From Blautia hansenii (lineage in GTDB: Bacteria > Bacillota > Clostridia > Lachnospirales > Lachnospiraceae): a stretch of DNA of 64,000 bases. The stretch covers positions 62,001-126,000 of the forward strand of contig NZ_JAAITA010000001.1 in assembly GCF_013304445.1 (NCBI RefSeq). The letters are read 5' to 3'. The notes under the pieces were generated by a model. It had not been told where the DNA came from, made no database searches, and worked only from the letters and a program-made list of their open reading frames with translations. Position 1 is the first letter of the stretch, and each line of letters opens with the position of its first letter. This document shows positions 41,289-50,474 of the stretch, piece after piece. The translations under genes were made by a program, and so were the position numbers.

Positions 41289-43919
41289 ATGGCAAAATGG
41301 GTTTATATGTTCACCGAAGGTGACGCATCCATGAGAAACACTCTCGGTGGTAAAGGTGCGAACCTTGCTGAGATGACAAAATTAGGTCTTCCGGTACCAC
41401 AGGGATTCACAATTACAACAGATGCTTGTACTCAGTACTATGAAGATGGAAGAAAGATTAACGATGAAATCATGGAACAGATCATGGAAGCTATCGTTAA
41501 AATGGAAGAAGTAACAGGAAAGAAATTCGGAGATAAAGAAAATCCACTTCTTGTATCTGTTCGTTCCGGAGCAAGAGCTTCTATGCCAGGTATGATGGAT
41601 ACTATCCTGAACCTTGGTTTAAATGAAGAAGTTGTTGAAACTCTGGCAGAAGCATCAGGAAATGCTCGTTGGGCATGGGACTGCTACAGAAGATTTATCC
41701 AGATGTACTCTGACGTAGTTATGGAAGTTGGTAAGAAATACTTTGAAGAGCTTATCGACAAAATGAAAGAAGAAAAGGGTGTTACTCTTGACGTTGAACT
41801 TACAGCAGAAGACCTGAAAACTCTGGCTGGACAGTTCAAAGCTGAATATAAAGAAAAAATCGGTGAAGACTTCCCGGCTGACGCTAAAGAGCAGTTAATG
41901 GGAGCTGTTAAAGCCGTATTCCGTTCCTGGGACAACCCACGTGCTAACGTATATCGTCGTGACAACGATATCCCATATTCCTGGGGTACAGCTGTTAACG
42001 TACAGATGATGGCATTCGGTAACATGGGCGATGACTGCGGTACAGGTGTTGCATTTACTCGTGACCCGGCTACAGGTGAAAATGGTCTGTTCGGAGAATT
42101 CCTGACAAATGCACAGGGTGAAGACGTTGTTGCCGGAGTTCGTACTCCAATGCACATTTCCGAAATGGAACAGAAATTCCCGGAAGCATTTGCTCAGTTC
42201 AAAGAAGTTTGCAAAACTCTGGAAACACACTACAGAGATATGCAGGATATGGAATTTACTGTAGAACACGGTAAACTGTATATGCTGCAGACACGTAACG
42301 GTAAGAGAACAGCTCAGGCTGCTCTGAAAATCGCTTGTGACCTTGTTGATGAAGGCATGAGAACAGAAGAAGAAGCAGTTGCAATGATCGATCCACGTAA
42401 CTTAGATACACTGCTTCACCCACAGTTTGATGCTGCTGCTTTAAAAGCTGCAACACCAATGTCCAAAGCACTTGGAGCATCTCCGGGAGCTGCTTGCGGT
42501 AAAGTCGTATTCACAGCAGATGACGCTGTTGAATGGGCTGCAAGAGGAGAAAAAGTTATCCTTGTTCGTCTGGAAACATCACCGGAAGATATCACAGGTA
42601 TGAAGAGCGCTCAGGGTATCCTGACAGTTCGTGGCGGTATGACATCTCACGCAGCCGTAGTTGCTCGTGGTATGGGAACATGCTGTGTATCCGGTTGTGG
42701 TGATATCACAATGGACGAAGCAAACAAGAAATTTACATTAGGCGGAAAAGAATTCCATGAAGGAGACAGCATTTCTCTGGATGGTTCTACAGGTGCTATC
42801 TATGATGGAATTATCCCAACAGTAGATGCTACAATCGCTGGTGAATTCGGAAGAATCATGGGATGGGCTGATAAATACAGAACAATGAAAGTTCGTACAA
42901 ATGCTGATACTCCAGCAGATGCTGTCAAAGCTCGTGAGCTTGGTGCAGAAGGTATCGGTCTTTGCCGTACAGAGCATATGTTCTTCGAAGGTGACAGAAT
43001 TGACGCATTCCGTGAAATGATTTGTTCTGAAACAGTAGAAGAAAGAGAAGCTGCTCTTGAGAAAATCCTTCCGGAACAGCAGGGAGATTTCGAAAAATTA
43101 TACGAAGCTCTTGAAGGTAACCCAGTTACAATTCGTTTCCTGGATCCGCCATTACATGAGTTCGTTCCTACAACAGAAGAAGATATCAAGAAATTAGCAG
43201 ATGCTCAGGGCAAAACAGTTGAACAGATTAAAGCAATCATCGATTCTCTTCATGAGTTCAACCCAATGATGGGACATCGCGGATGCCGTCTTGCAGTTAC
43301 TTACCCAGAAATTGCTAAGATGCAGACAAAAGCTGTTATCCGTGCAGCAATCAACGTACAGAAAGCTCACGCTGACTGGAACGTTTGCCCGGAAATCATG
43401 ATTCCACTTGTTGGAGATACAAAAGAATTAGCATACGTTAAGAAATTCGTTGTTGAAACAGCTGACGCTGAAATCGCAGCAGCTGGTATTGAATTACACT
43501 ACGAAGTTGGTACAATGATTGAAATCCCAAGAGCTGCATTAACAGCTGACGAAATCGCTAAAGACGCTGACTTCTTCTGCTTCGGTACAAACGACTTAAC
43601 ACAGATGACATACGGATTCTCTCGTGATGATGCTGGTAAATTCTTAGATGCTTACTATGATGCAAAAATCTTCGAAAACGATCCATTCGCTAAATTAGAC
43701 CAGATTGGTGTTGGTAAATTAATGGAAACAGCTATCAAATTAGGTAAACCTGTAAATCCAAACTTACACATCGGTATCTGTGGAGAACACGGCGGTGACC
43801 CAAGTTCTGTAGAATTCTGCCATAAGATTGGCTTAGACTACGTTTCCTGCTCACCATTCCGTGTACCTATCGCAAGGCTGGCAGCAGCTCAGGCAGCTAT
43901 CAATGCGAAAAGGGCTTAA
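41289..43919 (+). CDS. ppdK: Pyruvate, phosphate dikinase
   Basis: 876 residues, full length. N-terminal nucleotide-binding domain (GGKGANLAEMTKLGLPVPQGFTIT in pieces near residue 20; RSGARASMPGMMDTILNLG); central swivelling domain with catalytic His in GGMTSHAAVVARGMG near residue 450; C-terminal PEP/pyruvate barrel with GLCRTEHMF, RFLDPPLHEF, MGHRGCRL and CGEHGGDP. It converts PEP, AMP and PPi to pyruvate, ATP and Pi reversibly. Codon use (GCT, GTT, ACA, TTA) differs from the neighbours and resembles a very highly expressed gene. Start at the ATG 10 bases after AGGAGG; an ATG at 41280 is too close. With the PPi-type PFK upstream it forms a PPi-based glycolysis pair. Confidence 0.96.
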   Translation: MAKWVYMFTEGDASMRNTLGGKGANLAEMTKLGLPVPQGFTITTDACTQYYEDGRKINDEIMEQIMEAIVKMEEVTGKKFGDKENPLLVSVRSGARASMPGMMDTILNLGLNEEVVETLAEASGNARWAWDCYRRFIQMYSDVVMEVGKKYFEELIDKMKEEKGVTLDVELTAEDLKTLAGQFKAEYKEKIGEDFPADAKEQLMGAVKAVFRSWDNPRANVYRRDNDIPYSWGTAVNVQMMAFGNMGDDCGTGVAFTRDPATGENGLFGEFLTNAQGEDVVAGVRTPMHISEMEQKFPEAFAQFKEVCKTLETHYRDMQDMEFTVEHGKLYMLQTRNGKRTAQAALKIACDLVDEGMRTEEEAVAMIDPRNLDTLLHPQFDAAALKAATPMSKALGASPGAACGKVVFTADDAVEWAARGEKVILVRLETSPEDITGMKSAQGILTVRGGMTSHAAVVARGMGTCCVSGCGDITMDEANKKFTLGGKEFHEGDSISLDGSTGAIYDGIIPTVDATIAGEFGRIMGWADKYRTMKVRTNADTPADAVKARELGAEGIGLCRTEHMFFEGDRIDAFREMICSETVEEREAALEKILPEQQGDFEKLYEALEGNPVTIRFLDPPLHEFVPTTEEDIKKLADAQGKTVEQIKAIIDSLHEFNPMMGHRGCRLAVTYPEIAKMQTKAVIRAAINVQKAHADWNVCPEIMIPLVGDTKELAYVKKFVVETADAEIAAAGIELHYEVGTMIEIPRAALTADEIAKDADFFCFGTNDLTQMTYGFSRDDAGKFLDAYYDAKIFENDPFAKLDQIGVGKLMETAIKLGKPVNPNLHIGICGEHGGDPSSVEFCHKIGLDYVSCSPFRVPIARLAAAQAAINAKRA

Positions 43920-43957
43920 TGCTTTGGCAGATTGTAAAAAGTAAAAATATGTAACAT

Positions 43958-44022
43958 AAAAGGACTTTGCCTTGGTATAGGATTCTTTCGGAAACCTGAA
44001 CGATACAAGGCAGAGTCCTGTT
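43958..44022 (+). terminator. Terminator after ppdK
   Basis: A long stem AGGACT(T)TGCCTTG...GTAT with (GA)TAC...CAAGGC(A)GAGTCCT, followed by a T-rich stretch. Confidence 0.8.
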
Positions 44023-44062
44023 TCTTTTCAATAGAACAGAGTGGAGAGAAGAAAATCATGTA

Positions 44063-44091
44063 TTGACATATCATGCATTTAATGTTACTCT
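44063..44091 (+). promoter_or_regulatory. Promoter of the secDF-ktr-pit operon
   Basis: Perfect TTGACA, 17 bases, weak TACTCT. Confidence 0.5.
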
Positions 44092-44126
44092 CTATATACT
44101 TTGTGAAAAACAGGAAGGAGAGAAAA

Positions 44127-44549
44127 ATGAAGCACAGATTAAAATCAACAGTTGCAATTGTGTTAATGATTATGTTTGGCATTTTTCTGCCTTCTTTTTT
44201 GCTGTCCGAAGGTTCGGAGGTTTTTGTGAAAGAATCCGGATCAGGTATGCAGACAGAAGCAAAGTATACGGATAATGTGGAGAAGAAAATTCTTCACGAG
44301 AACTATATGCGTCTGGAGAGTCAGAAGGAAGTTTTTTCTGCACAGAAATTTGAGCAGCGTAAGCATGTTTACAGACTTTCCATGGAACTTTTGGCATTTC
44401 TTATATTCTCTTTGGGTGTATGTCTGAAGAGGGTCTATTTGTCGTACATTCAGTTTTATTCCTTTTCTTTTGCGCGTTTTCTGCGCGAGTATTATATCCT
44501 ATTAAAAAAAGACGGAAAAAAACGAAGTCTTGCTTTCGGAACTTTATAA
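44127..44549 (+). CDS. Small two-helix membrane protein of unknown function
   Basis: 140 residues. Helix or signal at residues 8-30 (STVAIVLMIMFGIFLPSFLL), an extracytoplasmic stretch of about 55 charged residues, a second helix near residues 88-105 (LLAFLIFSLGVCLKRV), then a basic cytoplasmic tail ending in RFLREYYILLKKDGKKR. No family recognised. It is the first gene of the secDF operon, 30 bases upstream of secDF. AAGGAGAG ribosome site supports translation. Confidence 0.65.
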   Translation: MKHRLKSTVAIVLMIMFGIFLPSFLLSEGSEVFVKESGSGMQTEAKYTDNVEKKILHENYMRLESQKEVFSAQKFEQRKHVYRLSMELLAFLIFSLGVCLKRVYLSYIQFYSFSFARFLREYYILLKKDGKKRSLAFGTL

Positions 44550-44579
44550 AATAAAAGGTTATAAAGAAAGCGGGAAAAA

Positions 44580-46765
44580 ATGAAAAATAAAAAATTACAT
44601 ATTTGGGTTGCTCTTGCAGTAATCGTTCTGTTTGTGTGCCTTGCAGTTTTCGGATGCGGAGAGGATATCAAAGGAATTCGTGACATGCGTTTCGGAATTG
44701 ATATCCGAGGCGGTGTGGAAGCTGTTTTTGAACCGTCAGGTCTGAAGACAAACCAACAGAGGAACAGTTGGAAATGGCCAGGGAGGTTATTGAGACACGT
44801 CTCGACGCACAGAACATTTTAGACAGGGAAGTAACGGTAGATGAAAAAGCAGGGGATGTGATTGTGAGATTTCCCTGGAAGTCGGATGAAAAAGATTTTA
44901 ATCCGGAAGAAGCTATCCAGGAACTTGGAGAAATGGCAGAATTGACCTTCCGCGGTTCGGACAATACCGTGTATATAAAAGGCTCCGATATTTCCAGAAG
45001 CCAGGTAGGTTTAGATGAGCAGAAGCGATATGTGGTGGAACTGGAATTCAGCAGTGAAGGTGCAAAGAAATTTGCAGAAGCCACAGAAAAGCTTGTGGGA
45101 CAGAATATGGGAATCTATATGGATGAAGAACTGATTTCCAATCCCACGGTCAATGCCAAAATCACAGGCGGCAAAGCAGAAATTACAGGTATGTCCTCGA
45201 AGGAAGAAGCACAGAGCCTTTCGGACAAGATTAATTCAGGCGCTCTTCCTTTTTCCATGGAGACGACCAATTACAGTACGATTAGTCCCACACTTGGCGG
45301 TAAGGCTTTAAATGCCATGGCGCTGGCAGCAGAAATTGCAATGATACTGATTTGTCTGTTTATGATATGCTGGTATCGTCTTCCGGGAGTGATAAGCTGC
45401 CTGACACTGGCCTTTCAGATTGCACTGCAGGTTCTGGTTATTTCTGTTCCTCAGTATACCATTACACTGCCGGGAATTGCAGGCCTGATTTTGTCGGCTG
45501 GTATGGCGGTGGATGCCAATATTATTATCAGTGAACGAATCAGCGAAGAACTGAAAAAAGGAAATTCCGTCAGAACTGCAGTGAAGAATGGATACAAAAG
45601 GGCATTTTCCTCTGTCTTGGATGGAAATATTACAACTGCGGCAGTAGCAGGAATTTTGATGATTTTTGGTTCCGGTACCATGCTTAGTTTTGGATATACA
45701 CTGCTTACCGGTGTAATTATCAATCTGCTGGCAGGCGTCTGGATGTCCAGATATATGTTGAATTCTGTAATAAGATACAAGTTCTTCAATAAAGAAAAAT
45801 GGTTCCGAAGAAAAAAGGAAAAAAAGATACTGAAATTTGCAGAGGCAAAGAGGTATTTCTTCCTGGCCAGTCTGGCAATGCTCATCGTGGGAACCATATG
45901 GAGTTCTGTAAACGGAATTAAGCTGGATACGCAGTTTACCGGCGGAGTTATCTTGCGGTATACATACAGCAAAGAGGCAGATACCGGAGAAATTCAGAAA
46001 AAGGTAGAGGAGATTGTGGACAGAAGTGTGAATGTACAGACCTCTGAAGATTCCGCTACAGGAGAAAAGAATCTGGTTATTACGCTGTCCGGAAAGAACG
46101 GGCTGACCCCTGACCAGCAGAAAGAAATTTTAACTGCTATTAATGAGGGAAACGACAATCAGTTTGAAACCTCAGAAACTTCAGCAGTAGAACCTTATAT
46201 CGGTGCAAAGGCATTGAAAAATTCAGCCATTGCCATTGTGCTGTCTTTCCTGTTTATTGTGGTATATATTCGCCTTCGGTTTTCTGCTCTGGGAGGACTT
46301 GCATCCGGTGTTACAGCTGTAATAGCGCTGCTTCACGATATTCTGATAGTCTTGTTTGTGTTTGGAATTTTCCGGATTCCGGTAAACGATGCATTTGTGG
46401 CAGTTACCCTGACAATTATCGGATATTCTATCAATGATACCATTGTATTATATGACAGAATACGTGAACACAGAAACGGCGTGAAGCAGAAGAATACCCT
46501 GGCGGAGCTGGTGGATATCAGTACCACAGAAACCCTGCAGCGTTCCATTAATACTGCATTTACCGTAGTATTGTGTGCGGCTATTATTTTGATTGTTTCA
46601 GTTGTTTACGGAATGGAATCTATTACGAATTTCTCACTGCCTCTTTTGGCCGGACTTGTTTCAGGATGTTATTCTTCTATTTGTATTGCCGGACCTTTAT
46701 GGGTATGGCGGGAAGAACACAAAGAAAGGATTCAGAAAAAAAAGACAGGACGAAAAGAAAAATGA
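44580..46765 (+). pseudogene. secDF: Fused SecDF protein-export subunit, frameshifted near codon 56
   Basis: The N-terminal part (one helix, then MRFGIDIRGGVEAVFEPSG) is in one frame; from about 44747 the protein continues in the next frame as DKPTEEQLEMAREVIETRLD. One missing base between 44742 and 44748 explains it. The rest carries SecD helices with SAGMAVDANIIISERI and the SecF half with QFTGGVILRY and DDTI-like YSINDTIVLYDRIREHRN. SecDF uses the proton/sodium gradient to help pull proteins through SecYEG. An independent start at 44768 lacks a helix. No slippery heptamer is seen, so programmed shifting is unlikely. Confidence 0.88.
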
Positions 46766-48066
46766 AAAAGATGAATATGTTTTTAAGAAGTCAGCCGCCC
46801 GGCAGAATGATTGTGGGAGGATTTGCGGCCGTCATTCTCCTCGGAATGATTTTGCTGCTCCTTCCTATATCTGTAAAGGACGGCGCAGAGGTATCCGTGA
46901 TAGACGCGCTGTTTACCTCTACCAGTGCGGTCTGTGTAACGGGTCTGATTGCCATTGATACAGCGGACCACTTTACCGCCTTTGGACAGGGAGTTGTTGT
47001 AGCTCTGATACAAATCGGCGGCCTGGGTGTCACGTCCCTTGGAGTAGGTCTCATGCTGGTGGCAAGAAAAAAGGTTGGTCTTAAAAGCCGGATGATGGTA
47101 AAGGAAGCCTTAAACATTGACACCTATAAGGGAATTGTAAAACTGGTAAAGGCCGTATTATTAATGACTTTATGCTTTGAAGCGGGAGGAGCAGTGTTAA
47201 GTTTTCTGGTTTTCAGCAGGGATTACGATACACTGCATGCCGTAGGAATCAGCATTTTCCATTCCATTGCGGCCTTTAACAACTCGGGCTTTGATATTCT
47301 GGGAGGACTTAGAAATCTGACGCCTTATCAGAATGATGTTTTACTGAATCTGACCACCAGTATTCTGATTATTTTTGGCGGATTGGGTTTTCTGGTCATT
47401 CTGGATTTGCTGAAACAGAGATGCTTCCGGGAATTGACGCTTCATTCCAAAGTGGTCATTGTTACCAGTGTGGTATTGCTTGCAGTGGGAACGGTTCTGC
47501 TGAAAATAACAGAAAATATTACATGGCTGGGAGCCTTCTTTCAGAGTGTTTCTGCAAGAACGGCTGGTTTTTCCACCTATCCCATTGGCGAATTTACCAA
47601 TGCAGGGTTGTTTGTACTGTGTATTCTGATGTTTATCGGTGCATCTCCGGGTTCTACAGGCGGCGGTATCAAGACAAGTACCTTTTTTATCATGTTTCAG
47701 AAGATAAGAGGAACCTGTACCAAAGGAACTGTGCATGCATTCCGGCGGAATAGATCTGAGCAGAATATTTCAAAGGCTTTCATGATTACCATTCTTTCAG
47801 GAACTGTAGTATGCATTGCAGTATTTTTTATGTGTATTCTGGAACCGGACCTGAGTTTTATGCAGCTCTTATTTGAGGTGGTTTCTGCATTTGGAACTGT
47901 GGGACTTTCCACGGGAATTACGCCGGGGCTTAGTGTGGCAGGAAAAGCAGTCATCATCCTTGTGATGTTTACCGGAAGAGTGGGAGTCATCACCTTGATT
48001 ACTATATGGGTCAACCGTTCAGAGCCAAGAGCAAGATATTCAGAAGAAGAAGTTGCAATAGGATAA
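46762..48066 (+). CDS. ktrB: Potassium uptake channel subunit KtrB/TrkH
   Basis: 434 residues, four M1-P-M2 repeats. The four filter loops are visible: TSTSAVCVTGL, SIAAFNNSGFD, SVSARTAGFST and VVSAFGTVGLST, each with the key glycine. It forms the membrane pore for Na+- or H+-coupled K+ uptake and needs the cytosolic KtrA ring encoded next. The start overlaps the secDF stop by 4 bases (ATGA), so expression is coupled with the export gene. Confidence 0.93.
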   Translation: MKKMNMFLRSQPPGRMIVGGFAAVILLGMILLLLPISVKDGAEVSVIDALFTSTSAVCVTGLIAIDTADHFTAFGQGVVVALIQIGGLGVTSLGVGLMLVARKKVGLKSRMMVKEALNIDTYKGIVKLVKAVLLMTLCFEAGGAVLSFLVFSRDYDTLHAVGISIFHSIAAFNNSGFDILGGLRNLTPYQNDVLLNLTTSILIIFGGLGFLVILDLLKQRCFRELTLHSKVVIVTSVVLLAVGTVLLKITENITWLGAFFQSVSARTAGFSTYPIGEFTNAGLFVLCILMFIGASPGSTGGGIKTSTFFIMFQKIRGTCTKGTVHAFRRNRSEQNISKAFMITILSGTVVCIAVFFMCILEPDLSFMQLLFEVVSAFGTVGLSTGITPGLSVAGKAVIILVMFTGRVGVITLITIWVNRSEPRARYSEEEVAIG

Positions 48067-48082
48067 AAAGGAGAAAATAAAA

Positions 48083-48745
48083 ATGAAAAAGAAGCTAGAC
48101 GCAGCATACGGAGTGATTGGGCTGGGACGCTTTGGAGAAGCGCTGGCCACTATGCTGGCACAATCAGGAAATGAAGTCATTGCAGTAGACAAAGATGAAA
48201 AGAAGATAAGAGAAATACGGCAGTATACGGACTGTGCTTTTGTGGCAGACAACCTGAGTGCAGATACTTTAAAGGAAATCGGAATACAAAATTGCGATGT
48301 TGTTATTATTTGCATTGGCGAACAGGTGGATGTCAGCGTATTGACAACCATGAGCGTCATAGAGATGGGAGTGCCCAGGGTCATTGCAAAAGCATTAAGC
48401 CCTGAACAGGGAGCCGTGCTTGAAAAACTTGGTGCGGAAGTGGTATATCCGGAGCGGGATATGGCGCTGCGGCTTGGGAAGAAGCTGTTGTCCAATAACT
48501 TTTTGGAATATGTTTCTCTGTGCAACCAGGTGGAAATTCGCCAGATACCTATTTCGGAGCGTTTGATTGGAAAAAGCATAGAAGAGACAGAAATTCGTCA
48601 GAGATACCGGCTGAACATCATTGCCATTGAGAACGGAGATGAGACGAATATTGAAGTAATTCCGGATTATCGTCTGCGCCGGGATGATATTATTGTGGTA
48701 ATCGGAAAAACAGACAACATTACTGCATTTGCAAATGAAATTTAA
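48083..48745 (+). CDS. ktrA: Potassium uptake regulatory subunit KtrA/TrkA
   Basis: 220 residues. An RCK_N Rossmann domain begins GVIGLGRFGEALA with the acidic VDKDEK at the end of strand 2, followed by ADNLSADTLKEIGIQNCDVVIICIGE; the C-terminal RCK_C domain spans about residues 135-218 (EIRQIPISERLIGKSIEE, RRDDIIVVIGKTDNI). It binds nucleotides (ATP/ADP, cyclic di-AMP) and gates KtrB. Confidence 0.93.
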   Translation: MKKKLDAAYGVIGLGRFGEALATMLAQSGNEVIAVDKDEKKIREIRQYTDCAFVADNLSADTLKEIGIQNCDVVIICIGEQVDVSVLTTMSVIEMGVPRVIAKALSPEQGAVLEKLGAEVVYPERDMALRLGKKLLSNNFLEYVSLCNQVEIRQIPISERLIGKSIEETEIRQRYRLNIIAIENGDETNIEVIPDYRLRRDDIIVVIGKTDNITAFANEI

Positions 48746-48763
48746 AGACCGGAGGAAGAGAGC

Positions 48764-49819
48764 ATGGAATTGACATTTATAAATTTCTGGCAGGAGGTTG
48801 TAAGAAATCCGGTGCTGTTTATTACAGTGGTTCTTACATTGGGGGTTATTTTCGTAAATGGCTGGACGGACGCGCCCAATGCCATTGCTACCTGCGTAGC
48901 AACCAGATGTATGCCGGTGAGGGCCGCAATCCTGATGAGTGCAGGGTTTAATTTTCTTGGTGTTTTTGTTATGACACAGATTAACAGTTCGGTGGCGTCC
49001 ACCATTAGTAACATGGTAGACTTCGGAGAACATACGAATGAGGCTTTGATTGCCTTGTGCGCGGCCTTGTTGTCTATTGTTATTTACAGTACAGCGGCCT
49101 CCTTTTTCGGAATTCCAACCAGTGAAAGCCACAGCCTCATTGCCGGCCTGTCCGGAGCGGCCATTGCCATTCAGCAAGGTGTGGGCGGAATCAATTTCGA
49201 CGAATGGGTAAAGGTTTTGTACGGTCTTGTTCTGAGTCTGATTCTGGGATTTGCAACCGGATGGGTTGTGTGCAAGATAATTACAGTTGTGTGCCAGAGT
49301 ATGGACAGACGGAAGACAAACCGCTTTTTTGGAGGCGCCCAGATTGCCGGAGCAGCGGCTATGAGCTTTATGCATGGAGCCCAGGACGGACAGAAGTTTA
49401 TCGGTGTTTTGTTTTTGGGAATTGCCTTTTCGGGAGGACATACATCCGTAAGCGGTATGGAAATTCCGGTATGGCTGATGCTTGTATGCAGTGTTGTTAT
49501 GGCTGTGGGAACCAGTGTAGGCGGTGAAAAGATTATTAAATCCGTGGGCATGAACATGGTAAAGCTGGAGCGTTATCAGGGCTTTTCCGCAGATATTGCA
49601 GGAGCTGTCTGCCTGCTGTATTCCAGTCTGATGGGAGTTCCGGTTTCTACGACACACACAAAGACCAGTGCCATTATGGGAGTAGGAGCAGTAAAAAGGC
49701 TTTCTGCCATTAATTTCGGAGTTGTAAAGGATATGATGCTGACCTGGATTTTTACTTTCCCGGGCTGCGGACTGATTAGTTTTTGTATGGCAAAAATATT
49801 TATGTATATATTTGGATAA
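48764..49819 (+). CDS. pit: PiT-family inorganic phosphate transporter
   Basis: 351 residues, about ten hydrophobic helices. The duplicated PiT signatures are present: GWTDAPNAIATCVATR near residue 34 and GVPVSTTHTKTSAIMGVG near residue 290, plus GIPTSESHSLIAGLSG and MHGAQDGQKFIGV. Low-affinity phosphate (metal phosphate) symport. A DUF47 partner follows after 14 bases, the usual pairing for this family. Confidence 0.93.
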   Translation: MELTFINFWQEVVRNPVLFITVVLTLGVIFVNGWTDAPNAIATCVATRCMPVRAAILMSAGFNFLGVFVMTQINSSVASTISNMVDFGEHTNEALIALCAALLSIVIYSTAASFFGIPTSESHSLIAGLSGAAIAIQQGVGGINFDEWVKVLYGLVLSLILGFATGWVVCKIITVVCQSMDRRKTNRFFGGAQIAGAAAMSFMHGAQDGQKFIGVLFLGIAFSGGHTSVSGMEIPVWLMLVCSVVMAVGTSVGGEKIIKSVGMNMVKLERYQGFSADIAGAVCLLYSSLMGVPVSTTHTKTSAIMGVGAVKRLSAINFGVVKDMMLTWIFTFPGCGLISFCMAKIFMYIFG

Positions 49820-49833
49820 GAGGAGGACTACAA

Positions 49834-50457
49834 ATGTCAAAAAAACAGGATGATTACTATTTTGATAATTTTATCAAATGTGCAGAATACAGCTGCAAAG
49901 AGGCGTATTTATTAAAAGAGATACTGACTAAGTTTCAGCCGGAAGAAATTTCTAAGAGAATGGAAGAAGTCCATGAGATAGAGCGTCAGGCCGATTCCCA
50001 GAGACACGAGATTACAGATAAGCTGGCAAAGGCGTTTATCACACCGATTGAGAGAGAGGATATTATTGCGCTCAGCCACCATATTGATGATGTTACGGAT
50101 AAGATAGAGGAAGTACTGATACGTGTTTACATCAATCATGTACAGGAAATGCGGCCGGAAGTGTTTGCTATGCTGGATGTAGTGATTGAATGCTGTGAGG
50201 AGCTTCAGAATCTTTTGAAAGAATTTAAGAATTTCAAACATTCTAAAGAATTAAAGAAGAGCATTATCCGCCTGAATACCTTAGAGGAAAAAGAAGATGA
50301 ATTATTTATGTCCAGTATGAGAAAACTTCATGTAGAAGAGCAGGATGTAAGAAATATCATTGCGTGGAGAGAGATTTATACGTATCTTGAGAAATGCGCG
50401 GATGCCTGCGAGCATGTAGCTGATATTGTGGGCAGTGTTGCAATGAAGAACACCTAA
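49834..50457 (+). CDS. DUF47/PhoU-like protein (putative Pit accessory)
   Basis: 207 residues, almost all helical and acidic, with the PhoU-like spacing of EAYLLKEIL, EVHEIERQADSQRHEI, REDIIALSHHIDDVTDKIEE and a final DACEHVADIVGSVAMKN. Family members are encoded with PiT transporters and are thought to regulate them. Start at the ATG after GGAGGAC; an in-frame upstream ATG lies inside pit. Confidence 0.9.
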   Translation: MSKKQDDYYFDNFIKCAEYSCKEAYLLKEILTKFQPEEISKRMEEVHEIERQADSQRHEITDKLAKAFITPIEREDIIALSHHIDDVTDKIEEVLIRVYINHVQEMRPEVFAMLDVVIECCEELQNLLKEFKNFKHSKELKKSIIRLNTLEEKEDELFMSSMRKLHVEEQDVRNIIAWREIYTYLEKCADACEHVADIVGSVAMKNT

Positions 50458-50474
50458 ACATTGAAAAGAGAGTG

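Noticed and set aside
43916-44182. 88-codon minus-strand frame after ppdK
   Set aside because: It covers the ppdK terminator and the next promoter; no ribosome site or recognisable motif.
44740-44760. Programmed ribosomal frameshift in secDF
   Set aside because: No X-XXY-YYZ slippery heptamer, and no internal ribosome-like site at the right spacing; a single missing base is simpler.
48395-49840. 481-codon open frame antisense to ktrA and pit
   Set aside because: His/Asn/Gln-rich translation typical of an antisense frame; covers two genes with firm family matches.
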